Positions 9,001 through 17,041 of a stretch of 64,000 bases of DNA are shown piece after piece; position 1 is the stretch's first letter; each line of letters opens with the position of its first letter. Under the pieces are notes generated by a model. It was not told the origin of the DNA. It did no database searches and saw nothing but the letters and a program-made list of their open reading frames with translations. The stretch is taken from NCBI GenBank assembly GCA_027484445.1, contig JAIXSY010000007.1, forward strand, positions 109,708-173,707, in the 5' to 3' direction. A program made the translations under genes and the position numbers. Origin of the DNA: Verrucomicrobiaceae bacterium. GTDB taxonomy: Bacteria; Verrucomicrobiota; Verrucomicrobiia; Verrucomicrobiales; Verrucomicrobiaceae.

Positions 9001-11661
9001 GAGGGTGGCAGATTCGGAAACGTCATTGCCGAAGCGGTTCGACGCACGAACGCTGTAAAGTCCGGCGCTGGAAAGTGCAGCTCTCAGGCCTAGCACGTTA
9101 GCCGTTTTGCCTGCCAAGTTGGAACTTCCGCGCCGCCACTGGTAGCGCAGCGTGGGGCTACCAATCGCTTGTGAGTTAAAGCGCACATTTTGTCCCAAGG
9201 ACACCATCTGTGAGAGCGGGTCCTCCACAATTTCGGCGGGGTCCGTGCCGGGATCGATCACGACGCCAGTTCCACTCAACGGGAACTGAAGCGCAGGGCG
9301 ATTCCGATCACTGCTGGTGATGCGCAGAGTGGCGGTTTTTACCCCGACGCTGGTCGGTTTGAAGATCACGCTGATGGAGAAAGAGCCGCCTGGGGGCAAG
9401 CTGTTCGGAATCGGTTCGGCAAGCTTGAACTGATTGGCGTGGGTGCCGGTGATCACTCCACGCAGTCCGGTGAGCGTCCTGCCGCCCAGGTTCTCGATCA
9501 AAAAGCTCGAGACGGGCGTGCTGTTGCTGCTGTTTGCTTTCCGGCCTGGTTTTGCCTGGGCTGCTTGGATCAGCAGGAGGCTGTTGGTGGACTGACCGAC
9601 GAGCACATCGCCAAATTCCAGGGTCGAATCTTCGTCCACTTCATCCAACTGGGTTTCGTTCGAGGGCGACTCATTCGCGCGAATTTCGATGCCAGCCTCA
9701 TTCGTGGAGAAGACGCGGAAAACATGCACCGCGCCAAGGTCCGTCACGATCTGGCTGTTCCAGCCTGGGGCATCGGCTTGGTAGGCAGAGACGATGGCTG
9801 TGGTGCCTTCCAGGGCCACGTGCGTGCCGAAGTTGTCGCTGTCACGGCCTTCGACATTGATGAGCTTGGCTTGCTGGCTCCAGGGGAAACCTTCCTCGGA
9901 AGTAAAAAGGTAGGCACTTCCTTGATTGGGCTGGGTCAGGTCATCGCCAGGCGCTCCAATCAGCACCGTGCGGCGGAAAAGACTGAGGGAGGTACCGAAC
10001 AAATCGCCTGCGTTGTCATCCTGCGCGAACAATTCGCCATCGAAGCTCCAGCTGGTCGAAGGGCGGAAGTAAGCGAAAACAACGCCCACGCCAGAGAAAC
10101 GCCCTGGAGCTCCCACCAAGGCGCGCGTGTCATCCATGACGACGGCTTCGCCGAAGAAGTCTCCTGCCTGCGCTGAGGGAGCGATGATGGTCTGCGCCTG
10201 CAGCCAGTTGGCACCGACTTGCCCGTAAAAATAGACCGCACCAGTGTTCGCAGCGCGTTTCGGAGCCCCGACGGCGGCTTGAGTGCCACTGATGGCCACA
10301 GATTCACCAAAACCATCGCCAACCTGAGCATCGCTCGCCTTCAGCAGAGCACGCTGGACGCATGTGTTGCGGCTTCTCTGGAAGACATAGGCTGAACCAC
10401 GCAGACCGTCGGCATTGGGGGCACCGATGATGGCTAGCGTGCCATCAATAGAAAGGCTTTCGCCAAACCAAGCTCCGGCCGCAGAATCCCGTGCGACCAA
10501 CTTGGCGCTCTGAACCCAGCCATTGGCACTAGGTACAAACATGTAAACGGCACCCGCGTCCACCTTGCCAGGCAGGTCTGCCAAGCGGCTGCCAACCAGC
10601 AGGAAGCCGGTGCCAAAAGCCACAGACCCTCCAAAACGGTCTCCCGCCTTGCCATCGTTAGCCTTCAGCTTGGCCAGCAGAGCCCAGGTGGAGCCTGTGC
10701 GCTGAAAAACGTAAGCACCGCCTGCGTCCACGCCGAGCAGGTTGTCATCGCCAGGGCAGCCGACGAGCGCCAGATCTCCCTGAATGGCCACGGAATGGCC
10801 GAAGAAATCCTGGGGCTTGCCGCACTCCAACTCGCTGCGGGACAGTCTCGCCTCCAAAGACGTGAACAGGGGATCAATCGTGATCGGATACTGGGCACCG
10901 GCGTCAGCGACCCAAATGCTCATGCCGTGGGAGGAGGGAGCAAGGCTGGCCTGGAGGTTGCGCCCCTGTGCATCCCAGACCTTCAGACCATGATAGGACA
11001 TCACGTTTTGAGTTTGGTCAGCCAGCACCAGGCCGTCGTCCTTTGGCTGCACGCTTAGGCCTTCCACCGTCAGGTCCACGCGCACGCGTTCGTCCGCCTT
11101 TGCAGTGGGATTCCCTTCGGGGCGTTCGTGCAGGGTCATGCCATGCTCCAGGCCTTCGGGTTTGTTTTCATACCACTCGGTCAGCGTGCCACGGGCATAC
11201 TCGACTCGCTTGCCCTGGGCAAGAGGGGGCGCCTCTTTGGGTAGGGTGGAGACCGTGTCACCGCGCCCCAGGCCCGTCACTCGGACCTGCGCCTGCCAAG
11301 TTTTCTCTGGAAGGGTTGAGGTCAATCGGGTGCCCACATCGGTGAATTGGGCGCTCAGGCCCTGTGGGTTCGTCGCATGAAAGCGGACTCTATTCCCTTC
11401 AGCCGAACGACCCATCACAGGTTCGATCTCCAGCCTAGATTCCAGAAGCGCCTGAACCAGAGAGTCCTCCTTTGCAGAGGGGGTTGGCGATTGAGAGGCC
11501 GTGTTTTGGGCGGGTGACGCCGTGTCACCAGCTGGCTGGGTGAACGAGGAATTCGACAGCAGCCAGTAGCTGATACCGCTGATGGCCAAGGCGGTGAGCG
11601 CGAGAGCCCGCCAAGGTGGGGTGTTCATCGACACTGAGTTCGGGGGAGACGACGTTTTCAT
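6100..11661 (-). CDS. Giant secreted FG-GAP / Ig-like / NHL repeat protein
   Basis: About 1853 residues. The N-terminus has a hydrophobic stretch (ALALTALAISGISYWLL), a signal anchor or signal peptide. Domains in order, approximate residues: a linker ending in ITIDPLF (to 265); an FG-GAP-type propeller with blades like FFGHSVAIQGDLALVGCPGDD (270-650); an ASPM/SPD2/Hydin-like 'choice-of-anchor D' domain (675-805); two Ig-like domains (810-985); a putative-Ig He_PIG domain with GLPPGLVIDRNTGRIHGVP (987-1070); five NHL repeats such as NVYVADTANHVIRRI (1185-1470); and a C-terminal beta-rich region. This is a surface or secreted adhesion/binding protein by architecture; no catalytic site is visible. 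Start is uncertain between 11706, 11661 and 11628; 11661 and 11628 both place a short basic segment before the hydrophobic helix. It ends at a shared terminator. Confidence 0.85.
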   Translation of the reverse strand: MKTSSPPNSVSMNTPPWRALALTALAISGISYWLLSNSSFTQPAGDTASPAQNTASQSPTPSAKEDSLVQALLESRLEIEPVMGRSAEGNRVRFHATNPQGLSAQFTDVGTRLTSTLPEKTWQAQVRVTGLGRGDTVSTLPKEAPPLAQGKRVEYARGTLTEWYENKPEGLEHGMTLHERPEGNPTAKADERVRVDLTVEGLSVQPKDDGLVLADQTQNVMSYHGLKVWDAQGRNLQASLAPSSHGMSIWVADAGAQYPITIDPLFTSLEARLSRSELECGKPQDFFGHSVAIQGDLALVGCPGDDNLLGVDAGGAYVFQRTGSTWALLAKLKANDGKAGDRFGGSVAFGTGFLLVGSRLADLPGKVDAGAVYMFVPSANGWVQSAKLVARDSAAGAWFGESLSIDGTLAIIGAPNADGLRGSAYVFQRSRNTCVQRALLKASDAQVGDGFGESVAISGTQAAVGAPKRAANTGAVYFYGQVGANWLQAQTIIAPSAQAGDFFGEAVVMDDTRALVGAPGRFSGVGVVFAYFRPSTSWSFDGELFAQDDNAGDLFGTSLSLFRRTVLIGAPGDDLTQPNQGSAYLFTSEEGFPWSQQAKLINVEGRDSDNFGTHVALEGTTAIVSAYQADAPGWNSQIVTDLGAVHVFRVFSTNEAGIEIRANESPSNETQLDEVDEDSTLEFGDVLVGQSTNSLLLIQAAQAKPGRKANSSNSTPVSSFLIENLGGRTLTGLRGVITGTHANQFKLAEPIPNSLPPGGSFSISVIFKPTSVGVKTATLRITSSDRNRPALQFPLSGTGVVIDPGTDPAEIVEDPLSQMVSLGQNVRFNSQAIGSPTLRYQWRRGSSNLAGKTANVLGLRAALSSAGLYSVRASNRFGNDVSESATLWVVDTRLTRLEILQGQRATLKAVAAGPGLSYSWFYSTDGGVGTPLTTGSKYTISPDGKTLTVNNLVLGDTGVYYCIISAEGYELIGGRYELDVITSAPIFASEFNLPSGRITTPYSFQVPFNTVGNATPDSFSASGLPPGLVIDRNTGRIHGVPTGDGNRGYSVTITARNARGSSTVQSFLYIEGLDCDYFGTFTGLVERDGGLNGDFGGQVVLNILPTASYSGTLTLGSQRLPFAGRFRYSGVEAGISVAVSIPRPRPQGPVRFAFVIHPESDGLVGTLTDATTNLNVQFERLAGTLNTPGTLDGPAEAARFNQPHGLARDRAGNVYVADTANHVIRRIAPNGQVLTFAGVAGQSGLENGCGEEVRFNRPTGIAIDSRGWLYVADSGNRVIRLVTSEGKTTTLAGSGALGTADGTGNAASFTEPYGITFAVDGSSVFVTDRGAHNIRRVTLAGVVTTLAGKAATPGTRNGSGVSALFNQPSGLVAYLSPTEGEILAVVDRRNHCIRKVVVRSRAVSTLAGALSILGKNNGMAANARFFLPIGISVDNRGNFFVTDSGNSVIRRISNIGVVTTVTRACDLTFDHQFDGGFILNSAEIPSRRICCGFEEESPFGILNGILWSSGKLIVSDSEQHLIVHSKPASACVVDVLALRNPWGNDPARRRDLSQKDDEESFRCNNPPAERYAGNYHFATSPCMFFIKRDAATTPEGSSLGSITVRPNGTTTWAMVLADGTSITGSSTLGGMSYEDDYLNQMPLFSMLYTGTGSVQGWIDFVNGRIILSPLGEKQDLLFNETFLNGCLGWMKIPQVTPSRNYGKGIIMHGMSVVGERLYSDNAGLVEEYFRGSSNNARISFDGGGLLDSLTQAFTLNSNFTAQISGTDLTFTMNPATLRFNGTYKFLTTTMDQTQSQPTQVERTVPYRGLFLRRMGQGMGFFLLDQLPDSEFPNPSTTPIFSGQVILRGSQDDG

Positions 11662-11902
11662 GGGAGCGAGGCGTGTTGAGGCACAAGGCATCAAGATGCA
11701 GCCCATAGCCTGCCAGAAACCAGCTTTTCGTCGAAGGATTTTTCGATTCTTAAGTTCCTCATAAAATTGTTACAAATGCTCACCCACAAACGCTCATCCC
11801 CAAAATGGGGCATTGGGGGGAGGACGGGTCCACTTTTCCTGCACAAAGATTGACACTGGAAAATCTCCGCGCGTAATCCTCTATCCCCCGCCAGCCCCAT
11901 TC

Positions 11903-13066
11903 ATGCGCACGCCGCCCTCTCTGTTACCCGAGAAAGCCTTTGTTTCTCACGCTCCAGGCTTTTGGAAAGACAAAGGTGTGTCCGCTGAGGACTGGAACCA
12001 AGCCGCTTGGCAGATGCGCAACCGCATCACCACACTGGCTCAACTGGAAGAACATCTGGTCCTGACGGAGGAAGAGCGGGCTGGTGTGCTTCTCAGTGGT
12101 AAAAAGCTGGCGATGGCCATCACGCCGCATTATTTCAATCTCATCGATCCTGAAGATCCAGACTGTCCGATCCGGCGTCAGGTCATCCCGAGGATCGAGG
12201 AAACCTGGGACGACCCGGATGAAATGGCTGATCCGTGTGGCGAAGATAGCCACATGCCTGTGCCAGGCTTGGTGCATCGCTACCCTGACCGAGTGCTTTT
12301 CTTGGTCACGGATCGCTGCGCCAGCTACTGCCGCTACTGCACGCGCAGCCGTGTCGTCAGTGGGGTTGGAGATCAGGAGCTCCATACCGATTACGAGGCA
12401 GCGTTTCGTTACCTGGAAAGGCATGACGAGGTCCGAGACGTGCTGCTGAGTGGTGGTGATCCTCTGCTGTTTAGCGATGCGAAACTCGAAGGCATCCTGA
12501 AGCGGCTGCGTGCTATTCCCCACATTGAATTCATCCGCATCGGTAGCCGAGTGCCGATCTTTTTGCCGCAGCGCATCACGCCAGAGCTCTGCCAGATGCT
12601 AGCGAAGTATCACCCGCTTTGGATGAGTGTGCATACCAATCACCCGCGTGAACTGACCACTGAGGTTCGCGCAGGTCTAGAACGGCTCGCCAATCATGGC
12701 GTTCCTCTCGGGAACCAGAGTGTCTTGCTGCGCGGGGTGAACGACGACGCCGAGGTGATGAAGAGCCTCGTCCAAAAGCTGCTCATGTGTCGCGTGCGAC
12801 CCTATTACCTCTATCAATGCGATTTGATCCAAGGCTCCAGCCACCTGCGCACTAGCGTGGCCACTGGGGTGGAGATCATCGAGCAGCTGCGTGGTCACAC
12901 CACGGGTTATGGCGTGCCGCAGTTCGTCATCGATGCGCCCGGTGGGGGGGGCAAAGTGCCGGTAAATCCGGACTACGTCTTGCTGCGCGATGAACAGCGC
13001 ACGCTGATCCGCAATTTTGAAGGGCGCAGCTTTGAGTATCCGGAGCCTGCCTTGGTCAGCGTTTGA
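11903..13066 (+). CDS. kamA: L-lysine 2,3-aminomutase (radical SAM, PLP)
   Basis: A 387-residue enzyme that interconverts L-lysine and L-beta-lysine using S-adenosylmethionine, a 4Fe-4S cluster and PLP. Visible residues: the radical SAM triad C139-C143-C146 (CASYCRYC), the GGDPLLFSD loop at 184-192, and the PLP lysine K351 inside PGGGGK. Both acidic residues that bind the substrate epsilon-amino group in the clostridial enzyme are present (D307 in YQCDL and D344 in VIDAPGGGGK). This argues for lysine specificity rather than the glutamate 2,3-aminomutase or EpmB types. The ATG at 11903 was chosen because the upstream in-frame extension looks noncoding. No beta-lysine acetyltransferase (ablB) is adjacent, and proA follows after 89 bases. 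The upstream spacer is AT-rich and shared with the divergent giant protein gene. Confidence 0.9.
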   Translation: MRTPPSLLPEKAFVSHAPGFWKDKGVSAEDWNQAAWQMRNRITTLAQLEEHLVLTEEERAGVLLSGKKLAMAITPHYFNLIDPEDPDCPIRRQVIPRIEETWDDPDEMADPCGEDSHMPVPGLVHRYPDRVLFLVTDRCASYCRYCTRSRVVSGVGDQELHTDYEAAFRYLERHDEVRDVLLSGGDPLLFSDAKLEGILKRLRAIPHIEFIRIGSRVPIFLPQRITPELCQMLAKYHPLWMSVHTNHPRELTTEVRAGLERLANHGVPLGNQSVLLRGVNDDAEVMKSLVQKLLMCRVRPYYLYQCDLIQGSSHLRTSVATGVEIIEQLRGHTTGYGVPQFVIDAPGGGGKVPVNPDYVLLRDEQRTLIRNFEGRSFEYPEPALVSV

Positions 13067-13155
13067 CCCGGCAGCGGGCCAGTGGCCCCTTTGCACGAGA
13101 TTGTTTTCCATTTGCGCAGCAGCAGACCGGACGGCATGTCCCGATTACCAATTCC

Positions 13156-14421
13156 ATGAATGACGCCGAAATTCAGTCTGCCATCCTCGAGATGGGCCGT
13201 AGGGCCCGTGCTGCCTCGCACGAATTGGTCAAGCTGGGAACGGAACAGAAAAACGCCATCCTTTTGGCCATGGCGGATGAGATCGATGCCCGCGAAGCCA
13301 CCATCCTCGCGGCCAATGCGAAAGATCTGGAGGGGGCGAGGGAGCGTGGACTTTCCAGCGCGATGATTGACCGACTGACGCTGGATGCGAAGCGCCTTGC
13401 CGCCATCTCAGCAGCCGTGCGTGAGGTCGCTGCCCTGCCTGATCCGGTGGGGGAAGAGCTCGCCGCTTGGACTCGGCCCAACGGGCTGCGCATGATCAAA
13501 AAACGAGTCCCCATTGGGGTCATCGGCATCATCTTCGAATCGCGGCCAAACGTCACCACCGATGCGGCTAGCCTTTGCTTCAAAACGGGCAATGCCACGC
13601 TGCTGCGAGGAGGGAGCGAGGCCATCCACTCCAACCTTGCCCTGGCTGAGGCGCTGCAAGCAGGCGGCGAGCGCGCAGGTCTGCCAGCGAATAGCATTCA
13701 GCTCATCCCCTTCACCGATCGTTCCAGCGTCGAGCACATGGCGCGCATGGATGCATACATGGATCTGATCATTCCCAGGGGCGGCAAGGGACTGATCGAA
13801 AAGGTCGTATCCACGGCGCGGATGCCGGTCATCAAGCACTACGATGGCGTCTGCCACATCTACGTGGCACCTTCGGCGGATCAGGTCATGGCCGTCTCGG
13901 TCATTTTGAATTCCAAAACGCAGAAGCCAGGTGTGTGCAATGCGCTGGAGACCCTGCTGGTGCATCAGCACATCGCGGCTGAGTTTTATCCAAAGCTCGC
14001 AGAAGCGCTGCGGGCGGCTAGCGTGGAAATGCGGGCGGATGCAACCGCGCTGCCGCTGCTGGGCGCCGGGGCGATTCCTGCCACCGAAGAAGACTGGCGC
14101 ACGGAATACCTGGAGCGGATTCTTTCCATCAAGACCGTGGCCTCGCTGCCAGAGGCCATCCAGCACATCAATCACTACGGCTCCCACCACACAGACAGCA
14201 TTTTGACCCAAGACGCGTCAGAAGCCGCACGCTTCATGCATGAGGTGGATAGCGCCGTCGTGCTGCACAATGCGAGCACGCGCTTCAACGATGGTGGCGA
14301 GTTTGGCTTCGGTGCGGAGATCGGCATTAGCACCGACAAGCTCCATGCTCGAGGTCCGATGGGACTCGCCGAGCTTTGCAGTTACAAATACCTCGTCCAT
14401 GGGCAGGGCCAGGTGCGCTGA
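13156..14421 (+). CDS. proA: Gamma-glutamyl phosphate reductase
   Basis: A 421-residue enzyme of proline biosynthesis that reduces gamma-glutamyl phosphate to glutamate semialdehyde with NADPH. The family pattern is complete: VPIGVIGIIFESRPNVTTDA near residue 115, LLRGGSEAIHSN near 150, the DLIIPRGGKGLIE loop, and the nucleophilic Cys in KPGVCNALETLL near residue 260. The C-terminal segment FGAEIGISTDKLHARGPMGL is the standard ProA ending. The length matches typical ProA (about 417). The ATG at 13156 fits the expected N-terminus; the longer frame overlapping kamA is not supported. proB is not in the window. Confidence 0.95.
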   Translation: MNDAEIQSAILEMGRRARAASHELVKLGTEQKNAILLAMADEIDAREATILAANAKDLEGARERGLSSAMIDRLTLDAKRLAAISAAVREVAALPDPVGEELAAWTRPNGLRMIKKRVPIGVIGIIFESRPNVTTDAASLCFKTGNATLLRGGSEAIHSNLALAEALQAGGERAGLPANSIQLIPFTDRSSVEHMARMDAYMDLIIPRGGKGLIEKVVSTARMPVIKHYDGVCHIYVAPSADQVMAVSVILNSKTQKPGVCNALETLLVHQHIAAEFYPKLAEALRAASVEMRADATALPLLGAGAIPATEEDWRTEYLERILSIKTVASLPEAIQHINHYGSHHTDSILTQDASEAARFMHEVDSAVVLHNASTRFNDGGEFGFGAEIGISTDKLHARGPMGLAELCSYKYLVHGQGQVR

Positions 14422-14426
14422 TTATC

Positions 14427-14627
14427 ATGAGCATGAACTGGCTTCAAGATTTCCTGCCACTGATGCGTTGCCCAGACACGCATCAGCCCTTGCGACTGGC
14501 CACAGCGGCAGACCTGCAGCAGCATGGTCTGCCTGCAGATCACCAGGCGCTGGCACGGCAGGATGGCACTCGGCTATTTCCCATCGACCAGGGCATTCCG
14601 ATTTTGCTTCCTGAAGAAAAGCCGTGA
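14427..14627 (+). CDS. Trm112-like small protein
   Basis: A 66-residue protein beginning MSMNWLQDFLPLMRCP, with the C-terminal DGTRLFPIDQGIPILLPEE block typical of Trm112/UPF0434 proteins. These small proteins act as activators or partners of methyltransferases, or have unknown function in bacteria. Only one cysteine remains in the N-terminal MRCPDTHQPL segment, so the zinc-ribbon found in several relatives is not intact. The gene starts 5 bases after the proA stop and ends 40 bases before the XylR-type regulator, so it is probably co-transcribed with proA. A longer upstream start inside proA is possible but adds unrelated residues. Confidence 0.85.
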   Translation: MSMNWLQDFLPLMRCPDTHQPLRLATAADLQQHGLPADHQALARQDGTRLFPIDQGIPILLPEEKP

Positions 14628-14667
14628 CCGCAGGCCTCGGCCAGTCGCGCCTCTCTTTCGACGTCTC

Positions 14668-15822
14668 ATGGCTGATATCCCCCAAGTCGCTGTTCTTGTG
14701 GATACCTCCCGCTCCTATGGGCGAGACATTGTGCGCGGCATTCGCCGTTACGTGGCGGAAAAAGGACCTTGGTCGCTCTACCTGGAGCCGCGTGACCTGC
14801 GCTCTCGTTTTCCGCTTTGGTTAAAAAAATGGCCGGGCGATGGCATCCTGGCCCGCACGGTGGACGCTGAGCTACTGCGCCACCTGAAGGCGACGCGTCT
14901 GCCGGTCATCGAGCTGCGCAGCACGATCCTGAAGCACTCGTTCCCTTTCGTGGGCATCGACAATCAAATCGTCGGACGCAAAGTCGCCGAGCATGTGCTG
15001 GAACGTGGTTTCCGCCGCTTTGCCTGTTACCTGGACCCCTCCGAGCGTTTCTTGCAAGAGCGCTGCCGCAGCTACATCGACACGCTCGCAACTGCGGGTT
15101 TCGCCTGCTCGGTGCTGGAGACACAGCCCGGTGGCGAGCATGGCATGAGCTGGGATCGCCATCAGCAAAAGCTGGCCGAATGGCTGACCAGTCTGGAGAA
15201 GCCCTGCGCGGTCTTTTCTTGTCACGATCAGATCGGCTTTTGGTTGCTGGATGCTGCCCGCCGTGCTGGCATTCCCGTGCCAGAGCAGGTCTGTGTGGTG
15301 AGTGCCGAAAATGACAAGACGCTCTGTGAAACCGCCTGGCCTCCACTTTCTAGTGTGCAACTGCGTGGATCTCAGGTCGGTTTCATGGCTGCGCAGTTGT
15401 TGGATACCTGGATGCGTGAGGGAAAGCCGCCGCCTGCACAGACTTTGCTGCCTCCGGGAGAGGTCGTCGTGCGCCAGTCTTCCGACATTGTGGCGGTGGA
15501 CGATGTCCGCATCGCACGTGCCTTGCAGTTCATCCGCCAGCGTGCCACGCAGGGCATCGGGGTGAATGAAGTGGCGCGTGAGGTGGCCTTGTCTCGCAGC
15601 ATGCTGGAGCGGCGCATGAAGACAAGCATCGGTCGCAGTCCAGGCGAGGAAATCATCCGCATTCGTTTCAGCCACGTGGAGCAGCTCCTGGCCCAGACGG
15701 ATCTCACGCTGGATGCCATCGCAGAGAAATCTGGATTCAAGCATCCCCAATACATGGCGGAGGCTTTTCGCAAAAGGTTAGGTCTCACGCCTGGAGAATT
15801 TCGGCGCAGGAACAAGCCTTGA
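14668..15822 (+). CDS. XylR-type transcription regulator (LacI-like sensor plus AraC HTH)
   Basis: A 384-residue regulator. Residues 5-280 form a periplasmic-binding-protein/LacI-like sugar-sensing domain (VAVLVDTSRSYGRDIVRGIRRY at the N-terminus, FVGIDNQIVGRKVAEHVLERGF, and CHDQIGFWLLDAARRAGIPVP). Residues 285-384 are an AraC-family double helix-turn-helix (GVNEVAREVALSRSMLERRMK and AIAEKSGFKHPQYMAEAFRKRLGLTPGEFR). This architecture is that of XylR, which binds D-xylose and activates xylose catabolic genes. PVC genomes hold many paralogues, so the ligand cannot be fixed. The ATG at 14668 was chosen because the sensor domain starts there. The only downstream gene on the strand is the secreted protein at 15861-16955, a possible target. 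Confidence 0.88.
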   Translation: MADIPQVAVLVDTSRSYGRDIVRGIRRYVAEKGPWSLYLEPRDLRSRFPLWLKKWPGDGILARTVDAELLRHLKATRLPVIELRSTILKHSFPFVGIDNQIVGRKVAEHVLERGFRRFACYLDPSERFLQERCRSYIDTLATAGFACSVLETQPGGEHGMSWDRHQQKLAEWLTSLEKPCAVFSCHDQIGFWLLDAARRAGIPVPEQVCVVSAENDKTLCETAWPPLSSVQLRGSQVGFMAAQLLDTWMREGKPPPAQTLLPPGEVVVRQSSDIVAVDDVRIARALQFIRQRATQGIGVNEVAREVALSRSMLERRMKTSIGRSPGEEIIRIRFSHVEQLLAQTDLTLDAIAEKSGFKHPQYMAEAFRKRLGLTPGEFRRRNKP

Positions 15823-15860
15823 TGTCGAGAACTCGACCCCACCCCGCGTAATCCCTTCCT

Positions 15861-16955
15861 GTGATCGCCTTCTCTTTCTCATGCCGCCGCCTGATGGGTG
15901 TGCTTCGACTGCTGTCGTTCGGGCTCGGCACGGGCTTGGCTCAGGAACCAGACGCACCTCGCGTGCAGTGTGTTTATGAAGCGGCGACGCGTCAGCTCCA
16001 AGTAACCACGGCGCAAGGCCGCCGCTTTCGCTTCGGGTTCAATCCCGGCGGTGCGATCTCTTCTGTGCGTGATCTCGACCTCGCGCCTGAGGTCGAGTTG
16101 GTGGGGGATTCTTTCCAAGGCGAAACCACGGATCGTGTCATTCAGTGGACCTATTGGAATGAGCGCTATCTTGCCGCGCCCCATCAGGTCGGTGATCAAA
16201 ATCGCCGGGCTAATGTGACGATGGAGGGCTGCTACCACGGCGCTGAGGTCTGCGACGTCTTGGAAACTCCAGCGAGTGGCCATGCCACGGAACTGACCTT
16301 TCGCTCACGCATCACGCACTGGTTTTATGCTGAGCTCGATCGTCATGGTCGGCCTGACTTTGAGACGATCTCCCACTATCAGGTCCTGCCCGATGGCAGC
16401 CTGCGGCTGCAGCGTTCCGTTTTACGCCGCCCATGGGTGCTGAAAAACGTCACTGCTCGGACTTGGCAGCCGCGACAGCAGGCCTGGCTGGATGTGGTCC
16501 ATGAGGAAGTGCGACTGGAGGCACGGCATCTGTGGCCAGCGTCGATGACTTCCTACTTCGAGGCCTGGACGCCGCTGCGCCGCAGTGCTCTGCCTCGGGT
16601 GCGGCATGAGAAGGCCGTTTTGGAAAAAGCAGGCTACCTTTTCTGGCTACCCCAGGACATCGGAGGCTGGGCCATGGCCTATGGGGAAACCTTAGCCCTG
16701 GGGGTGGTCTTCGGCACGGCTCAGCCTGCCTGTCCGCCCCACGCCATGCGGTCGGTCTTCAACACGATGGATATGCCTAACCACAACTTGACGATCCTGC
16801 TGCCAGGGGTGGAGCTGGATTGGCCTGAGGATGCGACGCTAGTGCAGACGCTGGTCTTTGCCGTGGGCAGCCCCCAGGAGGTCGAAGCTCGCGTGAGTCG
16901 TCTCGTGCCTGAGGTTCCAGCACCGCAGTTGCGACTGAAAGTAGCATCGAAGTGA
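15861..16955 (+). CDS. Secreted hypothetical protein
   Basis: A protein of 364 residues from a GTG at 15861, or 353 from the ATG at 15894. Either start gives a signal peptide ending near GTGLAQEPDAP. The rest is beta-rich with many aromatic residues (WTYWNERYLAAPHQVGDQNRRANVTMEG, RITHWFYAELDRHGRPDFETISHY), suggestive of a carbohydrate-associated beta-sandwich. I do not recognise a family and cannot name catalytic residues. It follows the XylR-type regulator by 38 bases on the same strand, which suggests, without proof, a role linked to a sugar or polysaccharide. It is convergent with the pilT gene. Confidence 0.7.
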   Translation: MIAFSFSCRRLMGVLRLLSFGLGTGLAQEPDAPRVQCVYEAATRQLQVTTAQGRRFRFGFNPGGAISSVRDLDLAPEVELVGDSFQGETTDRVIQWTYWNERYLAAPHQVGDQNRRANVTMEGCYHGAEVCDVLETPASGHATELTFRSRITHWFYAELDRHGRPDFETISHYQVLPDGSLRLQRSVLRRPWVLKNVTARTWQPRQQAWLDVVHEEVRLEARHLWPASMTSYFEAWTPLRRSALPRVRHEKAVLEKAGYLFWLPQDIGGWAMAYGETLALGVVFGTAQPACPPHAMRSVFNTMDMPNHNLTILLPGVELDWPEDATLVQTLVFAVGSPQEVEARVSRLVPEVPAPQLRLKVASK

Positions 16956-16961
16956 GTGAAC

Positions 16962-16992
16962 AAAAAATCTCGGGGCGATCAGGCCCCGAGAT
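16962..16992 (-). terminator. Rho-independent terminator of the pilT operon
   Basis: A 10-bp inverted repeat ATCTCGGGGC / GCCCCGAGAT with a 6-base loop. Read on the minus strand it is followed by a run of T (the A-run at 16962-16967), so it terminates the minus-strand operon ending with pilT at 17042. Confidence 0.88.
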
Positions 16993-17041
16993 GGGAAAAG
17001 CCCGCTCGCGACAACAAGTCGGGCTGAAGTGCACGGTTGCG

